Positions 1-8,524 of a stretch of 64,000 nucleotides of DNA are shown here, piece after piece. Numbering within the stretch: position 1 is the first letter of the stretch; each line of letters starts with the position of its first letter. Source of the DNA: Acetobacter estunensis (lineage in GTDB: Bacteria; Pseudomonadota; Alphaproteobacteria; Acetobacterales; Acetobacteraceae). The DNA lies in the NCBI RefSeq assembly GCF_019083805.1, contig NZ_JAHRDV010000003.1:273682-337681 (forward strand), written 5' to 3'. The notes under the pieces are model-generated. The model did no database searches and was not told the origin of the DNA. It worked only from the letters and a program-made list of their open reading frames with translations. A program made the translations under genes and the position numbers.

Positions 1-1222
1 CGAAATAGCCGGGGCTGTAGTTGTTGACGATGTAGTAAGCGCCAGCCTTACAGTTCTTGGGATGCTTGCCCGGAAGCGCCTTGAGGTAATCGGAAATGGC
101 TTTGACGCCTGGAGAGGAATCGTCGGCGCATTTAACATAGGATCCACCCGAATACCCATCCTGCGTGAACCAGTTGGTCGTCCCGGCCTGACGGTTCGGG
201 TTTTCGATCTGGCTCTCAGGCGGCGTAGCGATGTTGCCGTTGCCGTCCGTGTAATAGATACCAAGGCCCGTGCCGAGAGCGATATGGTTCGCACCTGTGC
301 CGCCCATGACGGACTGATGGAAATTATCGCTGGTCGTGTATTTGTCAGACAGGGACTTGAAATAGGGCGCATCGCCCATGGCCATGTTGTAGAACCCCAT
401 CGACACCGAGCCTTCATTGGTGCTCATGTCAGTGAAGTTCGCGGCCTGCGCCTTACCGTTTCCGCCCGTGCCGCTCTGGGTTTCCACCCAGGGGAACAGA
501 TCGTTGCGACAACCTGAAGGATTGGCGGTCGTCGCCTGCGAGACGGAACAGTCCGTCTGCTGCCACATCTGAAAGAAGCGGTGAACCGGGCTTCCAACAT
601 ACGAATCGTAGGGAAGCTTGGAGCCCGTGAACTGGAACGGACCGTTGGGCAGATTGCTTGCATTGGTGATGCGCGTATCCACACCGCTGCTGCCCAGACC
701 ACTCGCCCCTGTCGTCAACAACTGCCAGTCGCTGCGATCCAGGCCGTTGCCACCGACAAGATTTTCGAACGCCTCGACAGCAGCGAGGGTCGCAAAAGGT
801 GCAGGATCGGAATCAGATGCCTTGGCAGGCGTGCCCGCGAGAGCCGGAGCCGGCAGCTTGGTATAGGCTGTCTTATTCGGCGGCGAAATCTCATAGGTGT
901 CAGCGCTTGGCGACTGCATCTGCGCCGCCTGAGCGAAGTTGGGGCCCGGCGTGCCGTCAATGTTGACGATCTTGCGCGACAGAATGTTATCGACCGTTTC
1001 GCCCTTTTTCGGGACATACGTGCCGTACAGATTGTCGAAAGAATGGTTTTCGCCAATAATCAGAACGATGTGTTCGATTGGCGTTGCGGTCTTGCTTTCC
1101 GAAGACTTCGCAAGGGCAGGAGCCGCGGGAACGATCGGCGCAATGGCCATCGACGCAGCAGCGAGGTGAGCGACAGAATGCGTCAGCGGTTTTCGCAGAC
1201 GCTTCCAGACCGAAGCAGACAT
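1..1222 (-). CDS. Secreted phosphoesterase / acid phosphatase (PF04185-type), C-terminus cut by window edge
   Basis: About 407 codons are visible before the frame runs off the left edge, so the end is missing. The start at 1222 gives MSASVWKRLRK and then an Ala-rich hydrophobic stretch ending PAAPALA, a typical Sec signal peptide. Directly after it comes IEHIVLIIGENHSFDNLYGT, the first conserved block of the phosphoesterase family that includes acid phosphatases and phospholipases C; the E-N pair binds the catalytic metal. Later blocks (FFQMWQQTDC, MGFYNMAMGDAPYF, DNFHQSVMGGTGANH) also fit this family. The protein is exported, and its place next to a type II secretion cluster suggests it may be a cargo, which is inference. 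Phosphatase and phospholipase C activity cannot be separated from this fragment. Confidence 0.88.
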   Translation of the reverse strand, partial: MSASVWKRLRKPLTHSVAHLAAASMAIAPIVPAAPALAKSSESKTATPIEHIVLIIGENHSFDNLYGTYVPKKGETVDNILSRKIVNIDGTPGPNFAQAAQMQSPSADTYEISPPNKTAYTKLPAPALAGTPAKASDSDPAPFATLAAVEAFENLVGGNGLDRSDWQLLTTGASGLGSSGVDTRITNASNLPNGPFQFTGSKLPYDSYVGSPVHRFFQMWQQTDCSVSQATTANPSGCRNDLFPWVETQSGTGGNGKAQAANFTDMSTNEGSVSMGFYNMAMGDAPYFKSLSDKYTTSDNFHQSVMGGTGANHIALGTGLGIYYTDGNGNIATPPESQIENPNRQAGTTNWFTQDGYSGGSYVKCADDSSPGVKAISDYLKALPGKHPKNCKAGAYYIVNNYSPGYF

Positions 1223-1466
1223 TTCATTACCTTCCGCGTTACCATTTCGTCAGGATTGAGAGCAGGTGAGCGTATGAAATCGGATAAGACAGCGCGCCAT
1301 TACAAATATTGAGACAGTTTTGTTCTTGAAATACAAAGAATCATGCGGGGAAAATTCCCCCGTCGCGCTATTTTCTAGTTACATTCCGGTCACATTAAAA
1401 ATGAAGAAAAGATTAACGTTATGTGTCAGCCGCCCTGCCCGGTTGCTCGGAACAATCCATGGCATG

Positions 1467-2054
1467 TCAGCCGGATTCCGCTCCGCTCAGCAACGGACGA
1501 ATCATGATTGTCGGCCAGTTCTTTCCCGCGGCAACAAATCCCACATGAACACGGACAAGAAGCGGCAGATGAGGACTGTTCCATGCCGACTGCCATGTGT
1601 GTCGGCCACCGCTGAGGCCATAATAGGAAAATTCAAGATCTCGCACGCCCTGCGCCAGCACTTCCTCATGCGGCACTTCGGCTTCATTGGGACAGTCCGC
1701 ACGGCGATAAGGATGCCACCGCAGCACCAGTTCATGCTGCGCATTGACGCCTAAAGCCGCTTCCACCTCATGCGCATAGCCTTCCTTTTCCGGTAGCCAT
1801 GACACCACGCGCAGTCGATCAACCTGTCCGGAAAGTGTGGGGGTGTTCGCGTTGTCTGGCACCTCCGCCCGTTCGAGCAAACGGCGGAGCGCGTCCTCGA
1901 TCCCCTCGCCTGCCACGTCCGCGCTGTAGCGCCGCTCAGCCATGAACCAGCCGCGCGTTCCAACACCGATACCCTGCCACAACGCCACGCACAGCAAACC
2001 GAAAACAATGGTCACCACAAGGATTTCCAGAAGAGTGAAGCCCTCGTCCTTCAT
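1467..2054 (-). CDS. gspJ: T2SS minor pseudopilin GspJ
   Basis: 195 residues beginning MKDEGFTLLEILVV: a short leader ending in Gly, Phe as the first mature residue, Glu at mature position 5, then one hydrophobic helix. This is the class III prepilin signal cut by the prepilin peptidase. The size and the C-terminal strand pattern (RVRVHVGF-like, ending in a prolonged beta region) fit GspJ, the large minor pseudopilin at the pseudopilus tip with GspI and GspK. Its ATG overlaps the gspI stop by four bases, so translation is probably coupled. It is the last gene of the gspE-F-H-I-J block. The assignment of J rather than H rests on size and order. Confidence 0.82.
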   Translation of the reverse strand: MKDEGFTLLEILVVTIVFGLLCVALWQGIGVGTRGWFMAERRYSADVAGEGIEDALRRLLERAEVPDNANTPTLSGQVDRLRVVSWLPEKEGYAHEVEAALGVNAQHELVLRWHPYRRADCPNEAEVPHEEVLAQGVRDLEFSYYGLSGGRHTWQSAWNSPHLPLLVRVHVGFVAAGKNWPTIMIRPLLSGAESG

Positions 2055-2437
2055 TCGTCCATTGCCGGACGCACCGCCCTTCCGTTCAGTGTGACAGACC
2101 GGGTCGTTCCATTTTCATCCACCCGCACAGAGACCGAAAACAGCCCCAGCCTCTCGCCCCCGTTCTTAGGCGTTGCCACCGAAACCTGCCGGATCTCGAC
2201 CGTGGAGTGATAGGGGCCTTCCAGATCGTAGCTTTGCGTGCCCGGACGCAACGACAATGTGGCCAGCACACCCGCAAGTTGGGAACGCGCCATGGATGTT
2301 GCGCGCAGATCGCGCTCCACCCGACTGCCGCCCGCAAGGCCGGCTTCAAGAGATCCCAGCATCGCCGCCAACGCAAATCCCGCGATCATAAGGGCGACAA
2401 TCACTTCCAGGAGAGTGAAGCCTCCTTCACGTTTCAT
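2051..2437 (-). CDS. gspI: T2SS minor pseudopilin GspI
   Basis: 128 residues from the ATG at 2437, giving MKREGGFTLLEVIVALMIAG, a class III prepilin leader with the cleavage Gly, Phe+1 and Glu+5. A longer reading from 2464 adds nine residues before the leader and is less likely, because real leaders are short. The mature part has the GspI pattern (ARSQLAG, VRVDENGTTRSVTLNGRAVRP near the end). In this family GspI forms the tip complex with J and K. The gene overlaps gspH by 11 bases upstream and gspJ by four downstream, so the block is tightly packed. Confidence 0.8.
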   Translation of the reverse strand: MKREGGFTLLEVIVALMIAGFALAAMLGSLEAGLAGGSRVERDLRATSMARSQLAGVLATLSLRPGTQSYDLEGPYHSTVEIRQVSVATPKNGGERLGLFSVSVRVDENGTTRSVTLNGRAVRPAMDE

Positions 2438-2888
2438 TGGTTTCGATCCGTCCGGTGACAGCACTGAGCCGAATCAGACACAGATGACGTCCAAACATGA
2501 TTACCAGTGATGGTCCGGAAGCGCTGCCATCGGCCGAAAAACGGTACAGTGCACGAGGAAGAAATCCACCACCCCGCTTTGGCAGAAACATTCTCGCTGG
2601 TCCCGTCAAGCGTTGCAGGTGGCTTGCCGTGCCATGCACAGTCAGAAGCTGCTCCGTCTGCGCATCCACTTCCACGCTCACCGCATCGCCACTCGTTTCC
2701 GACAGCGCCTGTGCGTCGCGCAATGTATCGATCACACGCGAACGGGCCGCAGCGAAGGTCAGCGCATCGCTGTGAAGCGGACCACGTTCCAGCGTCACCC
2801 CCAGCAACAGCCCGGCGATCACCAGAACGACCATGATCTCCAACAGCGTGAAGCCGGCCTCGCCACCGTCGTCAGTGTGCAAGGTCAT
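2427..2888 (-). CDS. gspH: T2SS minor pseudopilin GspH
   Basis: 153 residues with a prepilin leader (GGEAGFTLLEIMVVLVIAG) at residues 9-28 and one N-terminal helix. The body contains DTLRDAQALSETSGDAVSVEV and ends in a beta-rich segment with PSLVIMFGRHLCLIRLS, as in GspH/FimT-like pseudopilins. GspH links the tip complex (I-J-K) to the GspG shaft. The start overlaps the end of gspF by 17 bases. Identity as H follows from its position between F and I and from the domain type. Confidence 0.8.
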   Translation of the reverse strand: MTLHTDDGGEAGFTLLEIMVVLVIAGLLLGVTLERGPLHSDALTFAAARSRVIDTLRDAQALSETSGDAVSVEVDAQTEQLLTVHGTASHLQRLTGPARMFLPKRGGGFLPRALYRFSADGSASGPSLVIMFGRHLCLIRLSAVTGRIETNET

Positions 2889-4128
2889 TGAGGCTCAGCA
2901 TGGCCAGAAGAAGCGCCGAGACAATTCCCGCGACGATCACTCCCATAACGATCGTGATGGCGGGAACGAGAATGGCCAGCAGCCGCTGGATCGTCACGCG
3001 GCTGGCTTCCTCGTGAATATCCGCCGAGCGCAAGGCGATGGGCGCCAACTGGGCCGTCTCTTCCCCCACCTTGAGAAAATGCGTCATGGTCTCGGGAAAT
3101 ATCTTCGCTTTCTCAAGAGAGGATGCGAGGCTACGGCCCTCTCGCACATCACGGGTGGCATCCCCCAGACAGGCCGCACCGGCTGCGTTGGTGAGAACGC
3201 CTTCCGTGATGCGCAACGCCCCCACCAGAGGCACGCCATTGCGCATCAAAGTGCCGAGCGTGCGCGTGAACTGAGCCGCCATGATTTCCCTCAGCAATGT
3301 TCCCAGAATGGGAACCCGCAGCAGAAAACGATCGAACGCCATGCGGATATGAGGGCGCCGCAACGCGATGCGGACCGCAGCCACCGCCAGCAACAGGCCC
3401 ACAAGCAGCAATCCGCCCCACGCCGTCAGGAAATCACCCGCGGCGATAACCACCTGCGTGGCGAAAGGTAGCGCTGCGCCATTTTCTTCGAACAGGGGCA
3501 CGAATTGCGGCAGGACATGCGTGAGCAAAAGACCGATTGAAAAAACCGAGGCTACCACAAGAACCGTGGGATAGATCATGGCCGATTGCACGGTCGCCTT
3601 GAGCTTGCGCTCACGCTCCAGAAGATCGGACAGACGAAGAAGCGCTTCCCCCAAAGCGCCCCCGGCTTCACCTGCCCGGACAAGGCCGACATACAGTTTA
3701 GGGAAAATGCTGGGCATTGTTTCCAGTGCGTCGGCAAAGGACTCACCATCGCGCACGCGGTCGCGCAAGGCTCCGATCACCCGGCTATTCCGTGGCCCTA
3801 CGGCGGTCTCACCAAGAAAACGCAGCGCACGATCAAGATCGAGACCAGCCGTGAGCATGGTGGCCAGCTTGCGGGTGAAATCCGCAACCTCCCCCGATTT
3901 CAGGCGCAGATCGCTACGCCGCCCGAGAAGTGAGAGCAGTTCACCGCGTAACGCCCCTCCACGTGTGGCAGGCGCGATCTGCACGATCAGAAGTTTCTGT
4001 CGTCTCAAATGCTGCGTGACCTGCGCCGCTGAAACCGCCGCCATTTCTCCATGCACCATGCGTCCTTCGGCGTTGACCGCCTGATAACGCCACACTCCTT
4101 CTTCAATGGCGCGCGCAGCCGCACTCAT
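2872..4128 (-). CDS. gspF: T2SS inner-membrane platform protein GspF
   Basis: 418 residues, close to the usual 400-410 for GspF. It has two T2SSF cytoplasmic repeats (about residues 75-200, with LATMLTAGLDLDRALRFLG, and 280-395, with FTRTLGTLMRNGVPLVGALR), each followed by membrane helices (VASVFSIGLLLTHVLPQFVPLF; the last at VPAITIVMGVIVAGIVSALLL). It is the polytopic platform on which the GspE ATPase acts to push pseudopilins. Its ATG overlaps the gspE stop by four bases. Confidence 0.93.
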   Translation of the reverse strand: MSAAARAIEEGVWRYQAVNAEGRMVHGEMAAVSAAQVTQHLRRQKLLIVQIAPATRGGALRGELLSLLGRRSDLRLKSGEVADFTRKLATMLTAGLDLDRALRFLGETAVGPRNSRVIGALRDRVRDGESFADALETMPSIFPKLYVGLVRAGEAGGALGEALLRLSDLLERERKLKATVQSAMIYPTVLVVASVFSIGLLLTHVLPQFVPLFEENGAALPFATQVVIAAGDFLTAWGGLLLVGLLLAVAAVRIALRRPHIRMAFDRFLLRVPILGTLLREIMAAQFTRTLGTLMRNGVPLVGALRITEGVLTNAAGAACLGDATRDVREGRSLASSLEKAKIFPETMTHFLKVGEETAQLAPIALRSADIHEEASRVTIQRLLAILVPAITIVMGVIVAGIVSALLLAMLSLNDLAH

Positions 4129-5840
4129 GCGTCGTGCCCGACGATCCGGCTGATTTCCTCAAGCGACGTCTCGCCCTTCAGGGCAACCTGAAGACCGGCC
4201 TGAAACATGGTCTGCATGCCCTCCGCCATGGCGGCCCGCTCAATTTCCGAATGATCCGCGCCGGAGAGAATAAGACGCGTGACCTCTCGCGAAGGCTGGA
4301 GAAACTCCGCCACAGCACTTCGTCCGCGATAGCCCGTCTGGCGACAGTGCGGGCAGCCGACAGGATGCCACAGCGTGTGGGATGTCGCGCTGTCCAGCCC
4401 CAGACGCCGCGCGAGTTCGGGGGGCACCTCTTCGGGACGCCGACACTCCGGGCACAGCTTGCGCACGAGGCGCTGCGCGAGGATACCCCGCAACACCGCC
4501 GTCAGCAGATAATCCTCCAGCCCCATGTCCCGCAGGCGCGTCACGGCGGCGGCGGCGGAATTGGTGTGCAGCGTGGAGAGGACGAGATGCCCCGTCAGGG
4601 CAGCCTGCACGGCAATCTGTGCCGTTTCCAGGTCACGGATTTCACCCACCATGATGACATCGGGATCCTGACGCAGAATGGCGCGCAAGAGGCTGGCGAA
4701 TGTCAGACCGATGGTGGGACGTATCTGGATCTGATTGATGCCTGCGAGTTGATATTCGATCGGATCTTCGACTGTCATCACATTGCGCTCGGTCGAGTTC
4801 AGACCGGCAAGCCCGGTATAGAGTGTCGTCGTCTTGCCCGAGCCGGTTGGCCCCGTCACCAGAACGATGCCGTTGGGCGCTTGCAAAGTTTCCCGAAAGG
4901 ACGAGATGATGGAAGGCGCAAGTCCGAGACGACTGTAATCGAAGCTGACCGTCGTGCGATCGAGCACACGCAGCACCGCGATCTCACCGTGCAGGGACGG
5001 CACTGTGGAGACACGGAAATCCACTTCGTGCCCACGCACGGCCAGCTTGATACGCCCATCCTGCGGCAGCCTGCGCTCGGCGATATCGAGCCGCGCCATG
5101 ATCTTGATACGTGAAATCAGCGCAGCCGTCAGACGCGGGCTCTGGCTGTCCACCTCATGCAGCACGCCGTCATAACGATAACGGACCAGAAGCCGATCTT
5201 CGAACGGCTCAATGTGAATGTCGGATGCCCGCGTTTCCACGGCCCGGAAAATGAGCTGATTAACCAGACGAATGATCGGCGCCTCACTGGCCAGATCCTT
5301 CAGACGGTCGGTGTCCTCTTCAGCCGCCTCGCCCTCACTGGAGAGAGTGTCTTCATCTGCCGCGTCCTCTTCGTCCTCCGGATAAAGACGGGTCAACGCC
5401 GCTTCCAGATCGGCCGGACGCGCCACCTCCCGCACCACGCGGCACCCTGTCGCCAGTCCTACAGCGCTGGCGGTATAATCGTCCTGCGGGTCCGCCATCA
5501 CCAAGTGAAGCGTATCTCCGGTGCAGGACAGCGGAACGGCACGCGCCTGCCGCAGAAAACGTCTGCCCAGTCGATCAGGAAAAACGGGCTCGACAATCTG
5601 TCCAAGACGCGTGGCATCGAGCACCTGCGTGCCGAGTATGGCGGCATAGGTGCGCGCCAGATCCGTTTCACTGACAAGCCCCAATTGAAGGAGCACATGC
5701 GCCAGCGTCTGCCCCGTCTCGGACGCCACGCCACGCGCCCGCTCAAGCACGCGCGCTTCGCAAACAGCCATGTCAATAAGGGCTGTTTCCAGATTCATTT
5801 TATCCGGCTTCATGACAGTCTTCGATCTTGTCGCCGGCAT
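4125..5840 (-). CDS. gspE: T2SS secretion ATPase GspE
   Basis: Up to 571 residues. An N-terminal T2SSE domain (LAHVLLQLGLVSETDLARTY) is followed by the ATPase: Walker A GPTGSGKTTTLY near residue 330, an Asp box, Walker B (RQDPDVIMVGEIRD) and a His box (LVLSTLHTNSA). A zinc-binding tetracysteine CPEC/CPHC pair lies near residues 460-500 and is typical of GspE and PilB but absent from PilT. It powers pseudopilus assembly from the cytoplasm. The start is unclear: in-frame ATGs at 5813 and 5798 are alternatives without strong ribosome sites, and a start near 5800 would leave room for a promoter before the divergent gspO. Confidence 0.93.
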   Translation of the reverse strand: MPATRSKTVMKPDKMNLETALIDMAVCEARVLERARGVASETGQTLAHVLLQLGLVSETDLARTYAAILGTQVLDATRLGQIVEPVFPDRLGRRFLRQARAVPLSCTGDTLHLVMADPQDDYTASAVGLATGCRVVREVARPADLEAALTRLYPEDEEDAADEDTLSSEGEAAEEDTDRLKDLASEAPIIRLVNQLIFRAVETRASDIHIEPFEDRLLVRYRYDGVLHEVDSQSPRLTAALISRIKIMARLDIAERRLPQDGRIKLAVRGHEVDFRVSTVPSLHGEIAVLRVLDRTTVSFDYSRLGLAPSIISSFRETLQAPNGIVLVTGPTGSGKTTTLYTGLAGLNSTERNVMTVEDPIEYQLAGINQIQIRPTIGLTFASLLRAILRQDPDVIMVGEIRDLETAQIAVQAALTGHLVLSTLHTNSAAAAVTRLRDMGLEDYLLTAVLRGILAQRLVRKLCPECRRPEEVPPELARRLGLDSATSHTLWHPVGCPHCRQTGYRGRSAVAEFLQPSREVTRLILSGADHSEIERAAMAEGMQTMFQAGLQVALKGETSLEEISRIVGHDA

Positions 5841-5865
5841 CGCAATCCGCCACTCTCACGCCGTC

Positions 5866-6660
5866 ATGATCCCACCCGAACTGGTCATTCCCTTTTTTCT
5901 CGCGCCGTTTGTCGGCAGCTTCCTCAGTGTGCTCGTGCGCCGGATTCCACGCGGTGAACCGTTCGGCATGCAGCGATCGCGCTGTGAAGAATGCGGCACC
6001 TTTCTGCGTCCGCATGAAATGATTCCGCTCCTGTCGTATCTGGCGCAAAGAGGTGCGTGCCGTCGTTGCGGAGGCCGGATCGATCCACAGCATTTGAAGA
6101 TCGAACTCGCGGCCATTCTGGTTCCCGCAACGGCGCTGCTTGGACGTATGGGTGTGGCTCACTTTCAGGGCCTCCCGCTCGAAGACAGTGGAATTTCGCT
6201 ACCCTTGCTGATGTCCGACTGTGTTCTCGGCTGGACGCTTCTGGCGCTGTCGTGGATCGATCTCACCTGTCTACGACTGCCCGACGTCCTTACACTCCCG
6301 CTCCTGCTTGCCGGTCTGGCCGAAGGCTGGCTCACGGGCGGCATGGACACACTGCTGGACCGGGCACTGGGGAGCGGGATCGGCTGGGCACTGTTCGCAC
6401 TGGTGGCGTATGGATATCGCGCTTTTCGCAAAAGGACAGGACTGGGTGGAGGAGACGTGAAGCTGCTGGCGGCAGGCGGCGCGTGGCTGGGGATAAGTGC
6501 ACTTCCGAGCGTCATCGTGCTGGGCTCCGCATTTGGCATCCTAGCGGCGCTCGCAAGCATCCTTCGCGCGGGACGATTCAGCATGACAATCGTCGTTCCC
6601 TTTGGTCCATGTCTCGCCGCCGCCATCTGGACGGCACGGCTGATGCCGGGGACGTACTGA
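5866..6660 (+). CDS. gspO: Prepilin peptidase GspO (PilD-like)
   Basis: 264 residues from the ATG at 5866. Earlier in-frame starts at 5770 and 5812 would add a polar stretch and overlap gspE. After the first helix (LVIPFFLAPFVGSFLSVLV) comes the cytoplasmic loop with CEEC and CRRC zinc pairs (about residues 39-68), then several helices with the two catalytic aspartates, in SWIDLTCLRLPD and in GGGDVKLL, the family's GXGD motif. It cleaves and may N-methylate the Gsp pseudopilins. It could also process the Flp pilin, although the Tad operon has its own enzyme (CpaA). Confidence 0.9.
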   Translation: MIPPELVIPFFLAPFVGSFLSVLVRRIPRGEPFGMQRSRCEECGTFLRPHEMIPLLSYLAQRGACRRCGGRIDPQHLKIELAAILVPATALLGRMGVAHFQGLPLEDSGISLPLLMSDCVLGWTLLALSWIDLTCLRLPDVLTLPLLLAGLAEGWLTGGMDTLLDRALGSGIGWALFALVAYGYRAFRKRTGLGGGDVKLLAAGGAWLGISALPSVIVLGSAFGILAALASILRAGRFSMTIVVPFGPCLAAAIWTARLMPGTY

Positions 6661-6731
6661 CTCCCGTCCCATTCGATACCGGACACTCGCTTACATGAGT
6701 TGCCACCGCCGGAACCAGAGCAGCGGTTAAC

Positions 6732-6749
6732 GTGTCATAAATCTATAAC
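6732..6749 (+). promoter_or_regulatory. Pho-box-like site ahead of gspLMDK
   Basis: The 18 bases GTGTCATAAATCTATAAC match the Pho box consensus as I know it (CTGTCATAAATCTGTCAC) at 15 of 18 positions, with two 7-base half sites and an A+T spacer. The site lies in the gap between gspO and gspL, in the right orientation to drive gspL-M-D-K. I see no clear -10 hexamer at the expected distance. PhoB control is an inference. Confidence 0.45.
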
Positions 6750-6903
6750 ACTCGTCCCTCTGTCACCGGGACGGGAGGGGATGGTATTGCCTCGCGCATC
6801 CTTCACCGGCAGCCCGAACAGGACCGTCCCATCAGGTGATACTGTCTTTTCCCTTTCTTACTTTGCGTCTTTCATGACCGGCCAGAACTCTTCCGGACGA
6901 CTC

Positions 6904-7872
6904 ATGAGCGGCTTTGTCAGGTGGTGGCTGGATCGCATGGCGGAGATTCTGCCCGCCGCCTTTCTGTGCCGTTCGCGCAAAGACATGCGCCTCACCGTTG
7001 CACAGGATGGCACGGTGGACCTTCACGCGGTGAACACTCTTCGCAACGAACTTCCCAAGCAAGGCAGCCGCTGGCTTCCAACCCCACGCACACCCGATAT
7101 CTCGCTGGTCCTGCCTGCCGGCAGTATTCTCTCACGTGATGTGCCCCTCCCCCGTGCGGCCGCCGCGAACGCTGCCAGCACCATCGGCTACGATCTCGAC
7201 CGCCTGACGCCTTTTCGCGAAGACGACGTGGTCTGGAGCGTCCAGCGCAAGCCGGGGACCGAGCGCGGGGAGCAGATCATCTACCGGCTTCTCGTGGCGC
7301 CGCGTTTCCTGTTTGCACCCGCACTCGACACCCTGCGCCATGTCGGTCTCACTCCAACGCGCCTGTGCGCCGACACCGATGACGCAATGCAGGATGTCAT
7401 CCCCCTCGGACGCGCCGTTGCGGCACGACACCCGGCCCGTCGGGTGCTCTGCTGCGCACTGATCGCACTCATCGCCCTTCCGTTCGTGCTTCAGCAGATT
7501 ACGCTGTTCCGTCTTGACCGCGCTCTTGCCGCACTGAACGAAGGAAAAGAGCAGGCCGATGTCCTGCGGCACCGGATTGCCGCGTTCACGGCGGGGCCAG
7601 CAGCAGTGAACCGGGAGGAACATCGTATCGGGTCTCCTCTGCGCACGATCCGCACACTTACGGAAGCCCTTCCGGATGGGACATTTCTTACCGGGCTGCA
7701 TATCCATGAGCATCGCGTCACGCTCGAAGGGCAATCGGCACAGGCGACACAACTGATCGGTATTCTTGAACACACCGCCGCCTTTACCGATGCAACGTTC
7801 TCCGGCCCCGTCACACGAGCGGAGAACAAGCAGCAGGACGTCTTCACCATCACAGCCAACGCGCCGAGCTGA
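6904..7872 (+). CDS. gspL: T2SS inner-membrane protein GspL-like (PilN-type C-terminal domain)
   Basis: 322 residues from the ATG at 6904; starts at 6874 or 6700 are possible, but the extra N-terminus looks non-coding. A cytoplasmic part has the GspL/PilN-linked segment (DVPLPRAAAANAASTIGYDLDRLTPF), then one membrane helix (ALIALIALPFVLQQITLF), then a periplasmic fimbrial-assembly domain (LRTIRTLTEALPDGTFLTGLHI). GspL couples GspE to the platform and partners with GspM, encoded six bases downstream. It is shorter than the classical 390-400 residue GspL, which is seen in compact alphaproteobacterial systems. Confidence 0.75.
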   Translation: MSGFVRWWLDRMAEILPAAFLCRSRKDMRLTVAQDGTVDLHAVNTLRNELPKQGSRWLPTPRTPDISLVLPAGSILSRDVPLPRAAAANAASTIGYDLDRLTPFREDDVVWSVQRKPGTERGEQIIYRLLVAPRFLFAPALDTLRHVGLTPTRLCADTDDAMQDVIPLGRAVAARHPARRVLCCALIALIALPFVLQQITLFRLDRALAALNEGKEQADVLRHRIAAFTAGPAAVNREEHRIGSPLRTIRTLTEALPDGTFLTGLHIHEHRVTLEGQSAQATQLIGILEHTAAFTDATFSGPVTRAENKQQDVFTITANAPS

Positions 7873-7878
7873 CAGAAC

Positions 7879-8502
7879 ATGGCGCTGACGTTCTCCCCTG
7901 ACCACTTGCCCGAAGGCCGCCCCGGCCGTCTGCTGGCGGTAGGTGTCACGCTCCTGCTTCTGCTGAGCGCATGGCTCCTGATCTCCGGCCTTCTGGACCT
8001 TCACGCCCGCGAGCAGATGGCAATCGCGGACCGTCAACAGATGCTGGTCCGCACGCAGGCACTCGTGGACAGCATTCCATCCCTGCAGGAGCGTTACGAA
8101 ACAGCCTCGCGCAGCGCCCACGGCGATACGCTTCTGCTCACGGAGAGTTCGCGAGAAACGGCCCTCGCCCGACTGCAGGAAATTGTGCACGACACAGCCC
8201 ACAGTGTGCAGGTGGAACCGAGCAGCATGGAGCCGCTGCCCGTCATCCGGAATGGCCCGTTCGAGCATCTCGGGGTGCGCCTGTCCCTCACGACCTCATG
8301 GAATACGCTCGTTCACCTGCTGAATGCCCTGTCGGAAAATGCCTCTCCTCGCCTGCTGATCGACGATCTCCAGATTCAGGTCGCGGGCACATCCTCACTT
8401 GAGGACGAAGCCACGAAGGGGCGCATGGTCGATGCCTCCCTCACCATCCTCGCCCTGCGCGATCCCCGTCCGGCCGTGGCACCTGCCACGGACCGGCCAT
8501 GA
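7879..8502 (+). CDS. gspM: T2SS protein GspM-like (T2SSM_b type)
   Basis: 207 residues: a short cytoplasmic tail, one membrane helix (LLAVGVTLLLLLSAWLLISGLL, about residues 17-38), a helical segment, and a ferredoxin-like periplasmic domain (HLGVRLSLTTSWNTLVHLLNAL, LLIDDLQIQV). This is the GspM layout of the PF10741 class. It would pair with GspL in the inner-membrane platform. Position between gspL and gspD supports the call, while sequence identity to classical GspM is low. Confidence 0.72.
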   Translation: MALTFSPDHLPEGRPGRLLAVGVTLLLLLSAWLLISGLLDLHAREQMAIADRQQMLVRTQALVDSIPSLQERYETASRSAHGDTLLLTESSRETALARLQEIVHDTAHSVQVEPSSMEPLPVIRNGPFEHLGVRLSLTTSWNTLVHLLNALSENASPRLLIDDLQIQVAGTSSLEDEATKGRMVDASLTILALRDPRPAVAPATDRP

Positions 8503-8524
8503 TTCCCTCTCTTTCGGTGAAGCA

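Noticed and set aside
1347..1360. GGGGAAAATTCCCC inverted repeat between the phosphoesterase and gspJ
   Set aside because: Short, with no U run and no clear partner site; it could be chance.
1378..1395. Two ATGTNAC repeats at 11-base spacing upstream of the phosphoesterase, resembling a Pho box
   Set aside because: Only about 9 of 18 bases match the consensus and the spacer is not A+T rich; too weak to list as a site.
6700..6903. N-terminal extension of gspL as a possible gspC remnant
   Set aside because: No signal anchor, HR or PDZ-like sequence; looks non-coding and contains the Pho-box-like site.
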